Positions 27,927 to 37,430 of a DNA stretch of 64,000 bases are shown here, one piece after another. A model generated the notes under the pieces. That model saw only the letters and a list, made by a program, of their open reading frames with translations, made no database searches and was not told the DNA's origin. The stretch comes from Gemmobacter aquarius (GTDB lineage: Bacteria; Pseudomonadota; Alphaproteobacteria; Rhodobacterales; Rhodobacteraceae): contig NZ_CP028918.1 of assembly GCF_003060865.1 (NCBI RefSeq), positions 3,630,577-3,694,576 on the forward strand. The letters are read 5' to 3'. The first letter of the stretch is position 1, and the number at the start of each line of letters is the position of its first letter. A program made the position numbers and the translations under genes.

Positions 27927-28759
27927 ATGGCCGCGCAGGGCAATGCCGCGCCGGTTATCATCAAGCGTAAGAAGGTCATCGTTGCGGGTGGTCATCATGG
28001 GGGGCCTGGAAGGTCGCCTATGCTGACTTTGTGACCGCGATGATGGCGTTCTTCATGCTGATGTGGCTGTTGAACGCGACGACGGAAAAGCAACGCAAGG
28101 GGATCGCGGATTATTTCAATCCGACGATTCCGGTGAACCGCATCTCGGGCGGGGGGGATGGGTCGTTCGGCGGCGACTCGGTGCTGTCTGACCAGACGCT
28201 TGCACAGAACGGAACGGGGGCTTCGGCCACCTCGCCGACCGAGGAAAACAAGGCGCGGGGCGAGATGGGCCCAGCCGATGCCGCAGCCGAGGCAGCGGCT
28301 TTGGCCGATGTGGAACAGGCGCTGACCGCGCGCACCGGCGAAAGCATGACGATGGAGCGGCTTATGCGCCATGTCGTGACCCGCGTGACCGACGAAGGGC
28401 TGGTGATCGACATTTTCGATGTCGAGGATCAGGCCCTGTTCCTGCCCGACAGCGCCATGCCCGACCGCGAGCTTGCCGATATCGCAACGCTGCTGGTCGA
28501 GGTGCTGAACCTTGCCAGCAACGCGGTTGCGGTGAACGGGCATGTCCGCAGCTATCCTTTGCCGATGATCGACAACCCATCGTGGCGCCTGTCGGCGGAT
28601 CGGGCGCAGGCGATGCGCGGGTTGCTGGAAAAGGCAGGCCTGGACGCAGGCCGCGTGCAGCGCGTCACAGGGTTTGCCGACCGCAAGCCGGTGACATCGG
28701 ACCCGACGGCGATACGCAACAACCGGCTGGAAATCATCCTGCTGCGACGAAGCAGGTGA
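27927..28759 (+). pseudogene. motB: Flagellar stator protein MotB, frameshifted in this sequence
   Basis: The ATG (AGGATG) opens a MotB N-terminus (VIIKRKKVIVAGGHHGG), but a six-G run at 27999-28004 shifts the frame to a TGA at 28032. With seven G the frame reads on as AWKVAYADFVTAMMAFFMLMWLLNATTEKQRKG, the MotB membrane segment with the essential proton-binding Asp (codon 28025-28027), then an OmpA-like peptidoglycan-binding domain to 28759 (SADRAQAMRGLL, GFADRKPV). Restart at GTG 28031 would lose that Asp. The intact form would have about 277 residues and would anchor the MotA/MotB stator to the wall. Confidence 0.9.
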
Positions 28760-28780
28760 AACTATCGCGCATTTTACGCA

Positions 28781-28795
28781 TTAGCGGGCTGTTAA
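28781..28795 (+). promoter_or_regulatory. Candidate CtrA box upstream of flgE
   Basis: TTAG-N7-TTAA matches TTAA-N7-TTAA at 7 of 8 positions. It lies 62 nt before the flgE ATG in a gap that is locally AT-richer than its flanks. Confidence 0.45.
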
Positions 28796-28857
28796 GACCA
28801 AATGGCGCAAGGTCGGGCTGACCCAAAAGGGATCAGGCTGCAGAAAGGCGCTGTTAC

Positions 28858-30165
28858 ATGTCCATATCTTCGTCGCTGAATGCCGGAGTTGCCGGTCTGA
28901 ACGCAAACGCGACCCGGCTCGCCTCGATTTCCGACAATATCGCGAACTCGGGCACCTATGGTTACAAGCGTGCGGCTTCGGATTTCGAAAGCATGGTCAT
29001 CACCTCGTCCAGCGGGGCGGGCACCTATTCGGCGGGCGGGGTGCGGGCCTCGACCACACGGTTGATCGATGAACGGGGCGCGCTGGTCGGCACGGCGAAT
29101 GCGCTCGACATCGCGGTATCGGGGCGCGGGATGCTGCCGGTGATGCCAGCGGCTTCGATGGGGTCCAATTTTGCCGACCAGCCGCTGGTGATGACCACGA
29201 CGGGCGCGTTCCGCACCGATGCGACGGGGATGCTGCGAACCGATTCGGGTTTGGTGCTGCTGGGTTGGCCCGCAAATGCCGATGGCACTGTGCCGGTGAA
29301 TGCCCGCGACACGATACAGGGGCTGCAACCTATCGTCATCAACTCGAACCAGACGGCGGGCGATCCGACGACCAAGATGGGGCTGGGGGTCAATCTGCCC
29401 GCCGTGCAGACGGCGGCCGGATCAGCGGGTGGCTCATTGCCCCTGTCGGTCGAATATTTCGGCAACCTCGGGACATCGGAAAAGCTGGACATCACGTTCG
29501 AGCCTGTCATTCCGGCAAGCGGCGTGTCGAACCAGTGGAGCATGGTAATCCGCGATTCGGCGCAGAACGGGGCCGTGATCGGCCAATATGCGCTAGAGTT
29601 CGACGACAGCCGTGGCAGTGGCGGCACGCTGGCTTCGGTCACCGCTGTGTCGGGCGGTGCCTATAACGCCGCAGCAGGAACCCTCGCGCTGACTGTGATG
29701 GGCGGCCCGCTGACAGTGACGATCGGGCGGCTGGGCGATCCGAACGGGCTGACGCAACTGTCGGACAATTTCGCCCCCGTCGCCATCACCAAAGATGGCT
29801 CGCCAGTCGGGAACCTGACTGCGGTCGAGGTGGACGAGAACGGGTTCCTGACCGCGAGCTATGACACCGGATTCGTGCGGCGCATCTACCAGATCCCGCT
29901 GGTCGACGTGCCCAACCCCAACGGGCTGCGGACGATGTCGAACCAGACTTATCAGGTCTCGCCGCAGTCGGGGTCGTTCTTCCTGTGGGATGCCGGAACC
30001 GGACCGACGGGCAAGGTGGTTGGCTATGCGCGCGAAGGGTCTACCACCGATGTCGCGGCGGAATTGACCGCGCTGATCCAGACCCAGCGCGCCTATTCAT
30101 CCAACGCCAAGGTGATCCAGACGGTGGACGAGATGTTGCAGGAAACCACGAACATAAAGCGGTAA
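28858..30165 (+). CDS. flgE: Flagellar hook protein FlgE
   Basis: A 435-residue axial protein that polymerises into the hook. It has the N-terminal rod/hook signature (SSLNAGVAGLNANATRLASISDNIANSGTYGYKRA), the FlgE-type middle beta domains, and the C-terminal coiled segment ending AELTALIQTQRAYSSNAKVIQTVDEMLQETTNIKR. The ends carry the heptad hydrophobic pattern needed for the inner tube. It is first of the run flgE-flgK-flgL-flgI, with a 4-nt gap to flgK. Confidence 0.93.
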   Translation: MSISSSLNAGVAGLNANATRLASISDNIANSGTYGYKRAASDFESMVITSSSGAGTYSAGGVRASTTRLIDERGALVGTANALDIAVSGRGMLPVMPAASMGSNFADQPLVMTTTGAFRTDATGMLRTDSGLVLLGWPANADGTVPVNARDTIQGLQPIVINSNQTAGDPTTKMGLGVNLPAVQTAAGSAGGSLPLSVEYFGNLGTSEKLDITFEPVIPASGVSNQWSMVIRDSAQNGAVIGQYALEFDDSRGSGGTLASVTAVSGGAYNAAAGTLALTVMGGPLTVTIGRLGDPNGLTQLSDNFAPVAITKDGSPVGNLTAVEVDENGFLTASYDTGFVRRIYQIPLVDVPNPNGLRTMSNQTYQVSPQSGSFFLWDAGTGPTGKVVGYAREGSTTDVAAELTALIQTQRAYSSNAKVIQTVDEMLQETTNIKR

Positions 30166-30169
30166 CGCC

Positions 30170-31624
30170 ATGAGCGTGTCAGCCGCCCTGTCATCGGCCC
30201 TGTCGGGGCTAACCGCAAGCGCGCGGCGGGCCGAGGTCATCTCGTCCAACGTCGCCAATGCGGCCACCCCGGGTTACGTACGGCGCGAAGTGGTGCTGGG
30301 CGCGCGGATGGTGGGCGACCAGGGGCAGGGCGTTGCGACCGGCGGGCTGCGGCGCGATCAGGACAGCTTCCTTTTGAACGACCGCCGCCGCGCCGGGGCC
30401 GATGCCGGCGGGCGCAATCTGCTGGCCGATGCGATGAAGCGGATCGAGGCGGCGGTGGGCACGCCCGAGGATGCGACCTCGGTCACCGCGCATATCGCAG
30501 GGGTTGAAAAGGCGCTGATCGCCGCCACGGCCGACCCCGCTTCGGAAAGCAGGCTGGCTGCGGTGGCCGATGCGTTGGGCGGGCTGACGCGGCATATGGC
30601 GCGGGCGACGGCGGTAATCCAGCTTCAGCGCAGCGATGCCGATGCGAGGATTGCGGAACAGGTGGGTGTGCTGAACACCAACCTTGGCAAGGTGCAAGAG
30701 CTGAACGCGCAGATCCTCGCCTATGGCAATTCGGGGCGCGAGACGGCGGCCCTGATGGACCAGCGGCAGGTACTGATCGACGGAATCGCCGCCATCGTTC
30801 CGGTGCGCGAACAGTTGCGGACCGATGGCATGGTGGCGCTTTACACCCCCAACGGCGCGGCGTTGCTCGAGGGCGCGGCGGCCAAGGTGGGCTTTGATGC
30901 GACGGGGGTAATTACCGCCGATATGACCCAAGCATCGGGCGCTTTGTCGGGGCTGACGGTGAACGGGCGGGCGGTGCTTACGGCGGCGACCGGCCCGCTT
31001 TCGGGGGGCACGCTGGGGGCGTTGTTGCGCCTGCGCGACGAAACCGCCCCGCAGGCGCAGGCGCAGCTTGACGCCGTGGCGCGCGATCTGGTCGAACGGT
31101 TGGCCGATCCCGCACTCGATGCGACCCGTGCCCAGGGGGCTGCCGGATTGCTGACCGATGGCGGGGCACCCTTTGATCCGGCGGACGAGGTTGGTCTTGC
31201 CGGGCGCTTGCGCCTGAACGCGGCGGCCGACCCCGATCAGGGCGGGGCGCTATGGCGCTTGCGCGACGGTCTGGGTGCCGCGACCCCCGGTCCGCAAGGC
31301 AAGACCGCGCTGCTCGATGGTTGGCGGCTGGCGCTTGCCTCGGCGCGGCAACCGGCCTCGGGCGGGTTCATGGCCGGTGCGCGCAGTGCGGTTTCGTTGG
31401 CAGGGGATGCGTTGTCGCGCATCGCCACCGCCCGCGTCGATGCCGACAGCGAGGCGGGCTATGCCACGGCCTTTGCCGCCGCGCTGGAAAAGCTGGAAGC
31501 CGATGGCGGGGTCGATACCGACCGCGAATTGCAAGACCTGATGCAGGTCGAGCAGGCCTATGCGGCCAATGCCCGCGTGGTCAAGGTGGTGGACGACATG
31601 CTGCAACAATTGCTGGGGTTGTAA
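30170..31624 (+). CDS. flgK: Hook-filament junction protein FlgK (HAP1)
   Basis: A 484-residue hook-associated protein with N-terminal LSSALSGLTASARRAEVISSNVANAATPGYVRREV and a C-terminal FlgK tail (DRELQDLMQVEQAYAANARVVKVVDDMLQQLLGL). It joins the hook to the filament together with FlgL, the next gene, which starts 1 nt after this stop. The length is typical of alphaproteobacterial FlgK. Confidence 0.92.
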   Translation: MSVSAALSSALSGLTASARRAEVISSNVANAATPGYVRREVVLGARMVGDQGQGVATGGLRRDQDSFLLNDRRRAGADAGGRNLLADAMKRIEAAVGTPEDATSVTAHIAGVEKALIAATADPASESRLAAVADALGGLTRHMARATAVIQLQRSDADARIAEQVGVLNTNLGKVQELNAQILAYGNSGRETAALMDQRQVLIDGIAAIVPVREQLRTDGMVALYTPNGAALLEGAAAKVGFDATGVITADMTQASGALSGLTVNGRAVLTAATGPLSGGTLGALLRLRDETAPQAQAQLDAVARDLVERLADPALDATRAQGAAGLLTDGGAPFDPADEVGLAGRLRLNAAADPDQGGALWRLRDGLGAATPGPQGKTALLDGWRLALASARQPASGGFMAGARSAVSLAGDALSRIATARVDADSEAGYATAFAAALEKLEADGGVDTDRELQDLMQVEQAYAANARVVKVVDDMLQQLLGL

Positions 31625-31625
31625 G

Positions 31626-32627
31626 ATGGGCCTGACCTCGATCGGCGATCTGGCGCAGAGTCTGGTGCTGAAACGGCAGAACACCGCCGCCAAGGCCGAT
31701 CTGCAACGCCTGAGCACAATGTTGACGACCGGAAAGGTCACCGACGCCAGCACGCATCTGCGCGGCAATCTGGCCCCGCTTGCGGCGCTGGATGCCACGC
31801 TTTCGCGGCTGGAGGGTTACGCGCAGGTCACCGCCGAGGCATCGCGCAATGCGGCGGCGGTGCAGGATATTTTGGGTCTGGTCGACAAGGCGACCGCGGG
31901 CCTTGGTCCGGCCTTGCTGACGGCGGGGCAGGGCGGTGCGGGGTCTATCCTGACCGGAGCGGCCTTGCAGGCCGATCAGGTGCTCGACCAGATCGTGAGC
32001 GCCCTGAACACGCGGGTTGCCGACCGGTCGCTGCTGGCCGGTGTGGCCGATGACCGGCCCGCCCTGGTGGATACGGAAAGCTTGCTGGCGCAGGCCGCAG
32101 CGGCGGTGGCCGGTGCGGTAGGTGCGGCGGGTGTCGATGCGGCGTTGCAGGACTGGCTGGACGATCCGGCGGGGTTCGTGGCGCAGGCTTACAGGGGCGA
32201 TGCGCCCCGCGCGCCCCTGCCCGTGGCCGAGGGCGAGGTGGCGCGGCTTGATGTGACAGCGGCGGACCCTGCGCTGCGCGGCACGCTCAAGGGCGTGCTG
32301 ATGGGGGCGCTTTTGAACCGCGGGGTGCTTGCCGGCCAACCGCAGGCGCGGGCCGATCTGGCGCGGCGGGCGGGCGAGACGCTGGCCGAATCTGCGCCCG
32401 ACCGCGCCCATCTTGCGGCACGGGTGGGTATTGCCCAACAGCGGATCGAGGCAGCGGCGGCGCGCAATTCGGCCGAGGCCACGACTTTAGCCATGGCGCG
32501 GGGCGGCATGGTCGGGGTTGACGGATATGACACGGCCACCGCCCTACAAGAGGCGCAGACAAGGCTCGAGACGCTTTACACCCTTACCGCGCGACTTTCG
32601 CGCCTGAACCTGTCGGATTATCTGTGA
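31626..32627 (+). CDS. flgL: Hook-filament junction protein FlgL (HAP3)
   Basis: A 333-residue flagellin-like protein following flgK. The N-terminus (SIGDLAQSLVLKRQNTAAKADLQRLSTMLTTGKV) and the C-terminal helix (EAQTRLETLYTLTARLSRLNLSDYL) match the FlgL/flagellin end domains with a variable centre. It sits above FlgK and caps the hook for filament growth. Its TGA shares one base with the flgI ATG. Confidence 0.9.
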   Translation: MGLTSIGDLAQSLVLKRQNTAAKADLQRLSTMLTTGKVTDASTHLRGNLAPLAALDATLSRLEGYAQVTAEASRNAAAVQDILGLVDKATAGLGPALLTAGQGGAGSILTGAALQADQVLDQIVSALNTRVADRSLLAGVADDRPALVDTESLLAQAAAAVAGAVGAAGVDAALQDWLDDPAGFVAQAYRGDAPRAPLPVAEGEVARLDVTAADPALRGTLKGVLMGALLNRGVLAGQPQARADLARRAGETLAESAPDRAHLAARVGIAQQRIEAAAARNSAEATTLAMARGGMVGVDGYDTATALQEAQTRLETLYTLTARLSRLNLSDYL

Positions 32628-33709
32628 TGCGGACCGCGCTTTTGCTGCTTTTGCTGGCCTCTCCGGCCTTTGCCGATCCGGTCAGGATCAAGGATCTGGT
32701 CGAATTCGACGGGGTCAGGGGCAATGACCTTGTGGGATACGGCCTTGTCGTCGGCCTGAACGGCACGGGCGACGGGCTGCGAAACAGCCCCTTTACCGAA
32801 GAGATCATGGCCAACCTGCTGGAACGGCTGGGTGCCAATGTCACGGGCGAGGAGTTTCGCCCCAAGAACGTGGCGGCGGTCTTCGTGACCGCGACCCTGC
32901 CCGCCTTTGCCCGCGCCGGATCGAAGCTCGACGTGACGGTTTCGGCGATCGGTGATGCCAAAAGCCTGCAAGGCGGAACGCTGGTGATGACGCCGTTGAA
33001 CGGGGCAGACGGGCAGATTTACGCGGTGGCGCAGGGCGGGCTGATTGCGGGGGGCATTTCCGCCGAAGGGCAGGCGGCGCGGGTGGTCCAAGGGGTGCCC
33101 ACGTCGGGCAACATCCCGTCGGGCGCGCGGGTCGAACGCGAGGTGGCCTTTGACTTCGCGGGGCTCGATTCTGTGCGCCTTGCGCTGCGAAGCCCCGATT
33201 TCACCACGGCCGAGCGGATCGAGACGGTGATCAACGCCGAATTCGGCCGCCCGGTTGCGGCAATGCTGGATGCCGGAACGGTGACGGTCAGCATTTCCGG
33301 CGGGTCGCCCGCGCATGTGCTGGCGCGGCTGGAAGGGCTGACGGTCAACCCCGAAAGCCGGGCGCGCGTGGTGGTCGACCAGCGGTCGGGCACCATCGTG
33401 ATGGGCGAGGATGTGCGGATCAGCCCCGTTGCCGTGGCCCAGGGCGGGCTGACGCTGCGGGTGACCGAAGCGCCGATGGCGTCGCAGCCGAACCCGTTTT
33501 CCCAAGGCGAGACGATCCTTGTTCCGCGCAGCGATGCCAGCATCGAGCAGCGGCCCGGAACTGGGCTGGCGCAGGTCGACGGTGGCACCAGCCTGAGCCA
33601 GGTGGTCGCCGGGCTGAACGCGCTGGGCGTGGCGCCGAACGACATGATCGACATCCTGAAAAGCATCAGCGCGGCGGGCGCCCTGCATGCCGAATTCGTG
33701 GTGAACTAG
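32627..33709 (+). CDS. flgI: Flagellar P-ring protein FlgI
   Basis: A 360-residue periplasmic protein with signal peptide MRTALLLLLLASPAFA, then the FlgI hallmarks VRIKDLVEFDGVRGNDLVGYGLVVGLNGTGD, ANLLERLG, KNVAAVFVTATLPAFA, and a C-terminus with GTSLSQVVAGLNALGVAPNDMIDILKSISAAGALHAE. It forms the P ring around the rod in the peptidoglycan layer. It starts at the ATG in TGATG; the flgI stop lies 3 nt from the convergent fliP stop with no terminator between them. Confidence 0.96.
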   Translation: MRTALLLLLLASPAFADPVRIKDLVEFDGVRGNDLVGYGLVVGLNGTGDGLRNSPFTEEIMANLLERLGANVTGEEFRPKNVAAVFVTATLPAFARAGSKLDVTVSAIGDAKSLQGGTLVMTPLNGADGQIYAVAQGGLIAGGISAEGQAARVVQGVPTSGNIPSGARVEREVAFDFAGLDSVRLALRSPDFTTAERIETVINAEFGRPVAAMLDAGTVTVSISGGSPAHVLARLEGLTVNPESRARVVVDQRSGTIVMGEDVRISPVAVAQGGLTLRVTEAPMASQPNPFSQGETILVPRSDASIEQRPGTGLAQVDGGTSLSQVVAGLNALGVAPNDMIDILKSISAAGALHAEFVVN

Positions 33710-33712
33710 CAG

Positions 33713-34438
33713 CTACATATAGCTGCGAACCAGCGCCGCCGAGATCAGCGTCCAGCCGTTCGCCACCACAAAGAAGGCCAGCTTGAACGGCAGCGCCACC
33801 ACGGCGGGCGGCACCATCATCATGCCCATCGACATCAGCACCGCCGAAACGACGAGGTCGATGATGAGAAAGGGCAGAAAGATCATGAACCCGATCTCGA
33901 AGGCGCGGGTGATTTCCGACAGCATGAAAGACGGGATCAGCAGCGACAGCGGCGCGCCCGCAGCAGGGCCAGCCTCGCCGGGGCGCAGTGCTTGAAGCGC
34001 GGTAAACGTTTCGGGGTCCATGCGGGCGATCATGAAGGCACGAAAGGGTTTTTGCACCTCGTCAAAGGCTTGGACGGCGGTGATCTGGCCCGCGTTCAAC
34101 GGCTCGATCCCCTTGGTCCAGGCTTCGGTAAAGACCGGGTCCATGATGAACCACGTCAGAAATATCGCAAGGCTGACCATCAGCATGTTGGGCGGCGCCT
34201 GTTGCAGCCCGATGGCCTGACGCAATATCGACAGCACGGTGACGATGAAGGGAAAGCAGGTGACCGTGACCGCCAGCCCCGGCGCAAGGCCGAGCACGGT
34301 GATCAGCACCAGCAACTGCACCGTCCGCGTCGACAAAAGCGGTCCGTCGCCAAGGTTCAGCGACAGCTCTTGCGCGGCGGCAGGGGCGGCGCAAAGGGCC
34401 AGCGCACAGGCCATCGCCAGAAAGAGCCAGCGGGTCAC
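33713..34438 (-). CDS. fliP: Flagellar export gate protein FliP
   Basis: A 241-residue inner-membrane protein with a cleavable signal (ALALCAAPAAAQ), then LSTRTVQLLVLITVLGLAPG, FPFIVTVLSILRQAIGLQQAPPN, FLTWFIMDPVF, IPSFMLSEITRAFEIGFMIFLPF and a C-terminal SMGMMMVPP segment, all typical of FliP. With FliQ and FliR it forms the export gate. The GTG start overlaps the fliN stop (GTGA). Confidence 0.95.
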   Translation of the reverse strand: MTRWLFLAMACALALCAAPAAAQELSLNLGDGPLLSTRTVQLLVLITVLGLAPGLAVTVTCFPFIVTVLSILRQAIGLQQAPPNMLMVSLAIFLTWFIMDPVFTEAWTKGIEPLNAGQITAVQAFDEVQKPFRAFMIARMDPETFTALQALRPGEAGPAAGAPLSLLIPSFMLSEITRAFEIGFMIFLPFLIIDLVVSAVLMSMGMMMVPPAVVALPFKLAFFVVANGWTLISAALVRSYM

Positions 34439-34698
34439 AGCGCCTCACCGGGAGCTGCAACTTCGGTCAGGCGCACGGCAAGCTGGCCTGACGGATCGCC
34501 CTCGACCTCGTGCAACTCGCCCCGCGCGATCAGGCGGTCGCCTACGTAAAGCTCGACCGGGTCTTCGACGCGGCGGTCAAGCACCAGCACCGCATCGCGG
34601 CCAAGGCGCAAGAGGTCGCGCACCAGCGGGCGGGCGCGACCCACCGAGACGGTGATTTCGATCGGAACCAGCGAGAAGGGGGTGGTGTCATCCTGCAT
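34435..34698 (-). CDS. fliN: Short FliN-type motor switch protein
   Basis: An 87-residue protein consisting almost only of the SpoA/FliN C-terminal domain: VPIEITVSVGRARPLVRDLLRLGRDAVLVLDRRVEDPVELYVGDRLIARGELHEVEGDPSGQLAVRLTEV. It belongs to the C-ring of the rotor and docks the FliH-FliI complex. ATG 34698 lies inside the end of the upstream FliH-like gene (11-nt overlap). The protein is shorter than enteric FliN (137 residues), which has an extra N-terminal region. fliM and fliG are not nearby. Confidence 0.88.
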   Translation of the reverse strand: MQDDTTPFSLVPIEITVSVGRARPLVRDLLRLGRDAVLVLDRRVEDPVELYVGDRLIARGELHEVEGDPSGQLAVRLTEVAAPGEAL

Positions 34699-35281
34699 GG
34701 GACGTGGCCTTTGTTTCCAGCGTGAAGTAATCGGCAATGGCGGTGGCGATGGTTTCGACCGCGCCGTCGAGGTCGACCCGCGCTTCGGCAGCATCGAGGG
34801 TCAGGCGGATATCGCCGGGGGTCAGCGTGGCATCTTCGACGATCACCACGGGCAGGCCGAGGGCGGGGACGCAGAGCCGTTCGATCGCGGCGCGGCTTTC
34901 AGGATTCAGCCGCAGGGTGACCGGCGGTTCGGCCAGCTTTTCGGCGAGCGGAAGAATGGTTTCGACCACCAGCGCGGGCAGGGCCGCCTGCGCCATGCGG
35001 GGCAGCAGCTTTTCGGCGATGTCGGTCAGCAGGGGGGCCAGCGCCATCAGCACATGGCTGCGCGCTTCGTGATAGGTGAAGCCAAGCGCCTGCAACGCCT
35101 CGGCGGTGCGGGCCTCGGCATGGCCGCGGTCTTGCGCGTGGGCGGCGGCGGCGTCGTCCCATCCGGCGGCATAGCCCGCGTCAAAGCCCGCAAGGCGCGC
35201 TTCGTCGGCCGCGGTGGCTTCGGCAGCGGTCGCCTCGGCTTCGGGTCGGTCGGTGAAGGTTTCAAGCGTCAGGGGCGGCAT
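34688..35281 (-). CDS. FliH-like regulator of the export ATPase
   Basis: A 197-residue protein with an N-terminal acidic, alanine-rich helical region containing a GxxxG-type stretch (GFDAGYAAGWDDA) as in FliH, followed by a C-terminal FliH/YscL-like domain (LLPRMAQAALPALVVETILPLAEKL, LPVVIVEDATLTPGDIRL). It probably binds FliI and FliN, and its gene lies between fliF and fliN. The ATG at 35281 shares a base with the stop of the full-length fliF frame (TGATG). Overall similarity is weak, so no firm symbol is given. Confidence 0.7.
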   Translation of the reverse strand: MPPLTLETFTDRPEAEATAAEATAADEARLAGFDAGYAAGWDDAAAAHAQDRGHAEARTAEALQALGFTYHEARSHVLMALAPLLTDIAEKLLPRMAQAALPALVVETILPLAEKLAEPPVTLRLNPESRAAIERLCVPALGLPVVIVEDATLTPGDIRLTLDAAEARVDLDGAVETIATAIADYFTLETKATSHAG

Positions 35282-36863
35282 CAGGTTTTCTCCGGTTCGG
35301 CTTCCATCCAGCCGCGCAGGATCTCGACCGATTCGGCCTGACGCTCTTCGATCAGGCGGCGCAGGCGGGTGACGGGGTCGGCATCGGGGTCAAGCGTGAC
35401 ATCGATCAACTGGCCCGTCTGGCCCGGATCTGGGCCGATCTCGCCGGTCAGGGCCGGGGGGCCACATCGGGCAGGGCGAGCGGTTCGGCAGCGGTCCGGC
35501 CCGCCAGCGCGGGGCGGAGCACGAAAAGGCCAAGCAGCGTGGCGACCAGCGCCAGCAGCGCCAGCTTGACCAGCGTCATCAGGTCGATGCTGCCCGACAG
35601 CAGCCCCGACGATGCGGTCGCAAGGGTGCCAAGCTCGGCGGGCGGCGAAAATTCGAGCGTTTTCAGCGTCAGCACATCGCCACGGTCGGAGTTGATGCCT
35701 ACGGCTGCAGTGACAAGCTCTTGCAGGGTGGCAAGCTCTTCGTCGCTGCGGGGTTGCCACGTCTCGGTGCCGTCTTCGGCCACTGTGCGTGTGCCGTCGA
35801 CCAGAACGGCCAAGGTCATGCGGCGGATATCGCCCGGCACGCGCGTTATGGCGCGCTGGGTTTCGGAAACGTCAAAACTGGTGCGTTCGTTGCTTTCGGC
35901 GGTTTCCGATTTGGTGCCGCCTTGCCCCCCGCCCTCGGGCAGGTTCGAGGCGACCGTGACTGCCCCGCCCGCCCCGCTGTCGCTGCCGCTTTTCGAGGTC
36001 GATTCGGTGGTTAGCGCAACGCGGCCCTGCGGGTCGAGCACGCGTTCGGTGATTTGTTCGGCCTGGGTTTCAAGCTCGATCGCCACCTGCACCACGGCCT
36101 TGCCCGTCCCTACGCGGGCGGCAAGCAGCCGTTCGACATTGGCGCGGATGGCATCAGCCCGGCTTTCTGCCGAAGCCTGCGTCGGGCCTGCTTCATCCAG
36201 CGGTACAAGCCCCGACACGCTGTCGATCACCTCGACCCCGTCGGGCAGCAGGTTCGGCACGGCGGCTGCGACCAGATGGCGCAGCGCCCGCGCCTCGGCC
36301 TGCGAGGTAAGGCCCGCCAGCGATGTGACCACGACCGAGGCGGTGGGTATGGGTTTGGCGCCGAATGCCTGCGATTCGGGGCGTGCGATATGCACGCGGG
36401 CGGCGCGGAAGGACGGGTTGGCAAGGATGGTGCGGGCAAGTTCCCCCTCGATCGCGCGGCCCCAAGCGGCGTCGAACATCTGCGCCGTGGTGCCGAACCC
36501 CGACAGGCTGTCGAGCAGTTCATATCCGGCACCGGCCTGCGCGGGCAGCCCTTCGGCAGCAAGCTCCATCCGCAGGCTGTCGCGCTGTGTGGCATCGACC
36601 ATGATGGCCTGCCCGCGCACGTTATAGGCCACGTTGCGCGATTCGAGTGCGGCCACCACCTCGCCGGAACGGGCCGGGTCGAGACCCGAATACAGCAGCG
36701 CCATGTCGGGCGTCGCAGCCAGCCGCCCCAAAGCCAAAACAGTGACGAACATGGCCAAACTGGCCCCGATCACGGCAAAGCGGCGGCGCGGCGTAAGGGT
36801 GGACCAAAGCGAAAGCAGCGGATTCAAAAGGGGCCTCCGTCCCGGGCGTTCTGCCCTGTGCAT
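35281..36863 (-). pseudogene. fliF: Flagellar MS-ring protein FliF, frameshifted near its 3' end
   Basis: The main frame encodes FliF through both periplasmic ring domains and the second membrane helix, then ends early at 35448 with DVAPRP. A run of six C (minus strand; 35456-35461) would restore the frame if it had seven, giving PALTGEIGPDPG and the typical FliF tail EERQAESVEILRGWM, stopping at 35281 next to the fliH-like ATG. The truncated form lacks about 55 residues, the part that binds FliG. The start is uncertain: ATG 36863, or TTG 36827, which has GGAGG eight bases upstream. The intact length would be about 527 residues. Confidence 0.9.
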
Positions 36864-36884
36864 CCCCAAGATGCCGCCAGCGTC

Positions 36885-36899
36885 TTAACAATCGGTTAG
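36885..36899. promoter_or_regulatory. Candidate CtrA box between divergent fliF and fliL
   Basis: TTAA-N7-TTAG matches the consensus at 7 of 8 positions. It lies in the 78-nt gap between the two divergent start codons and could control both directions. Confidence 0.5.
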
Positions 36900-36941
36900 G
36901 CGGAAGCGGATAATCTGACCCCGATCGAAAAGGAGGATGGA

Positions 36942-37418
36942 ATGGCCGAAGCCGAGACAGCGCCCGAAAGCCCACCCAAGCGGCGGGGCAAGCTGCCGCT
37001 GGTTCTGGGCGCGGTAATGCTGCTGGTTCTGGGTGGCGGCGGTTTCTATGCAACCTGGTCCGGGATGGTGCTGGGCAGCCACGAGGAGGCCGAGGGGGAA
37101 GATGCAGCGCCCCTGCCCGACATCGCCTTTGTGCCGGTCGAACCGGTGGTGATCTCGTTGCCGAAAACGGCCAACAGCAGCCATTTGCGCTTTTCCTCGC
37201 AGCTTGAGGTGACGGGGAAATACACCGCCGACGTCACGCTTTTGCTGCCGCGTATCGCCGATATCCTGAACGGTTATCTGCGGGCGATCGACGTGGCCGA
37301 ATTGGAAGACCCGACCGCGCTGGTGCGAATCAGGGCGCAGCTGTTGCGCCGGATCCAGCTTGTTACCGGAGAGGGGCGCGTGCGCGATCTCCTCGTCACC
37401 GAATTTGTCTTGAACTAA
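36942..37418 (+). CDS. fliL: Flagellar basal-body protein FliL
   Basis: A 158-residue inner-membrane protein: a short cytoplasmic N-terminus, one membrane helix (LPLVLGAVMLLVLGGGGFYATW), an acidic linker, and a periplasmic FliL domain (FVPVEPVVISLP, LRFSSQLEV, LLPRIADILNGYLRAID, LLRRIQLVTGEGRVRDLLVTEFVLN). FliL associates with the stator around the MS ring. AAGGAGG precedes the ATG. A second FliL-like gene lies at 46256-46702. Confidence 0.9.
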   Translation: MAEAETAPESPPKRRGKLPLVLGAVMLLVLGGGGFYATWSGMVLGSHEEAEGEDAAPLPDIAFVPVEPVVISLPKTANSSHLRFSSQLEVTGKYTADVTLLLPRIADILNGYLRAIDVAELEDPTALVRIRAQLLRRIQLVTGEGRVRDLLVTEFVLN

Positions 37419-37430
37419 AGGGAGCGCGCA

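Noticed and set aside
27999..28034. Programmed ribosomal frameshifting in motB
   Set aside because: The run GGGGGG followed by CC is not a classic slippery heptamer, and no downstream pseudoknot or internal Shine-Dalgarno element was evident; no MotB family member is known to need it.
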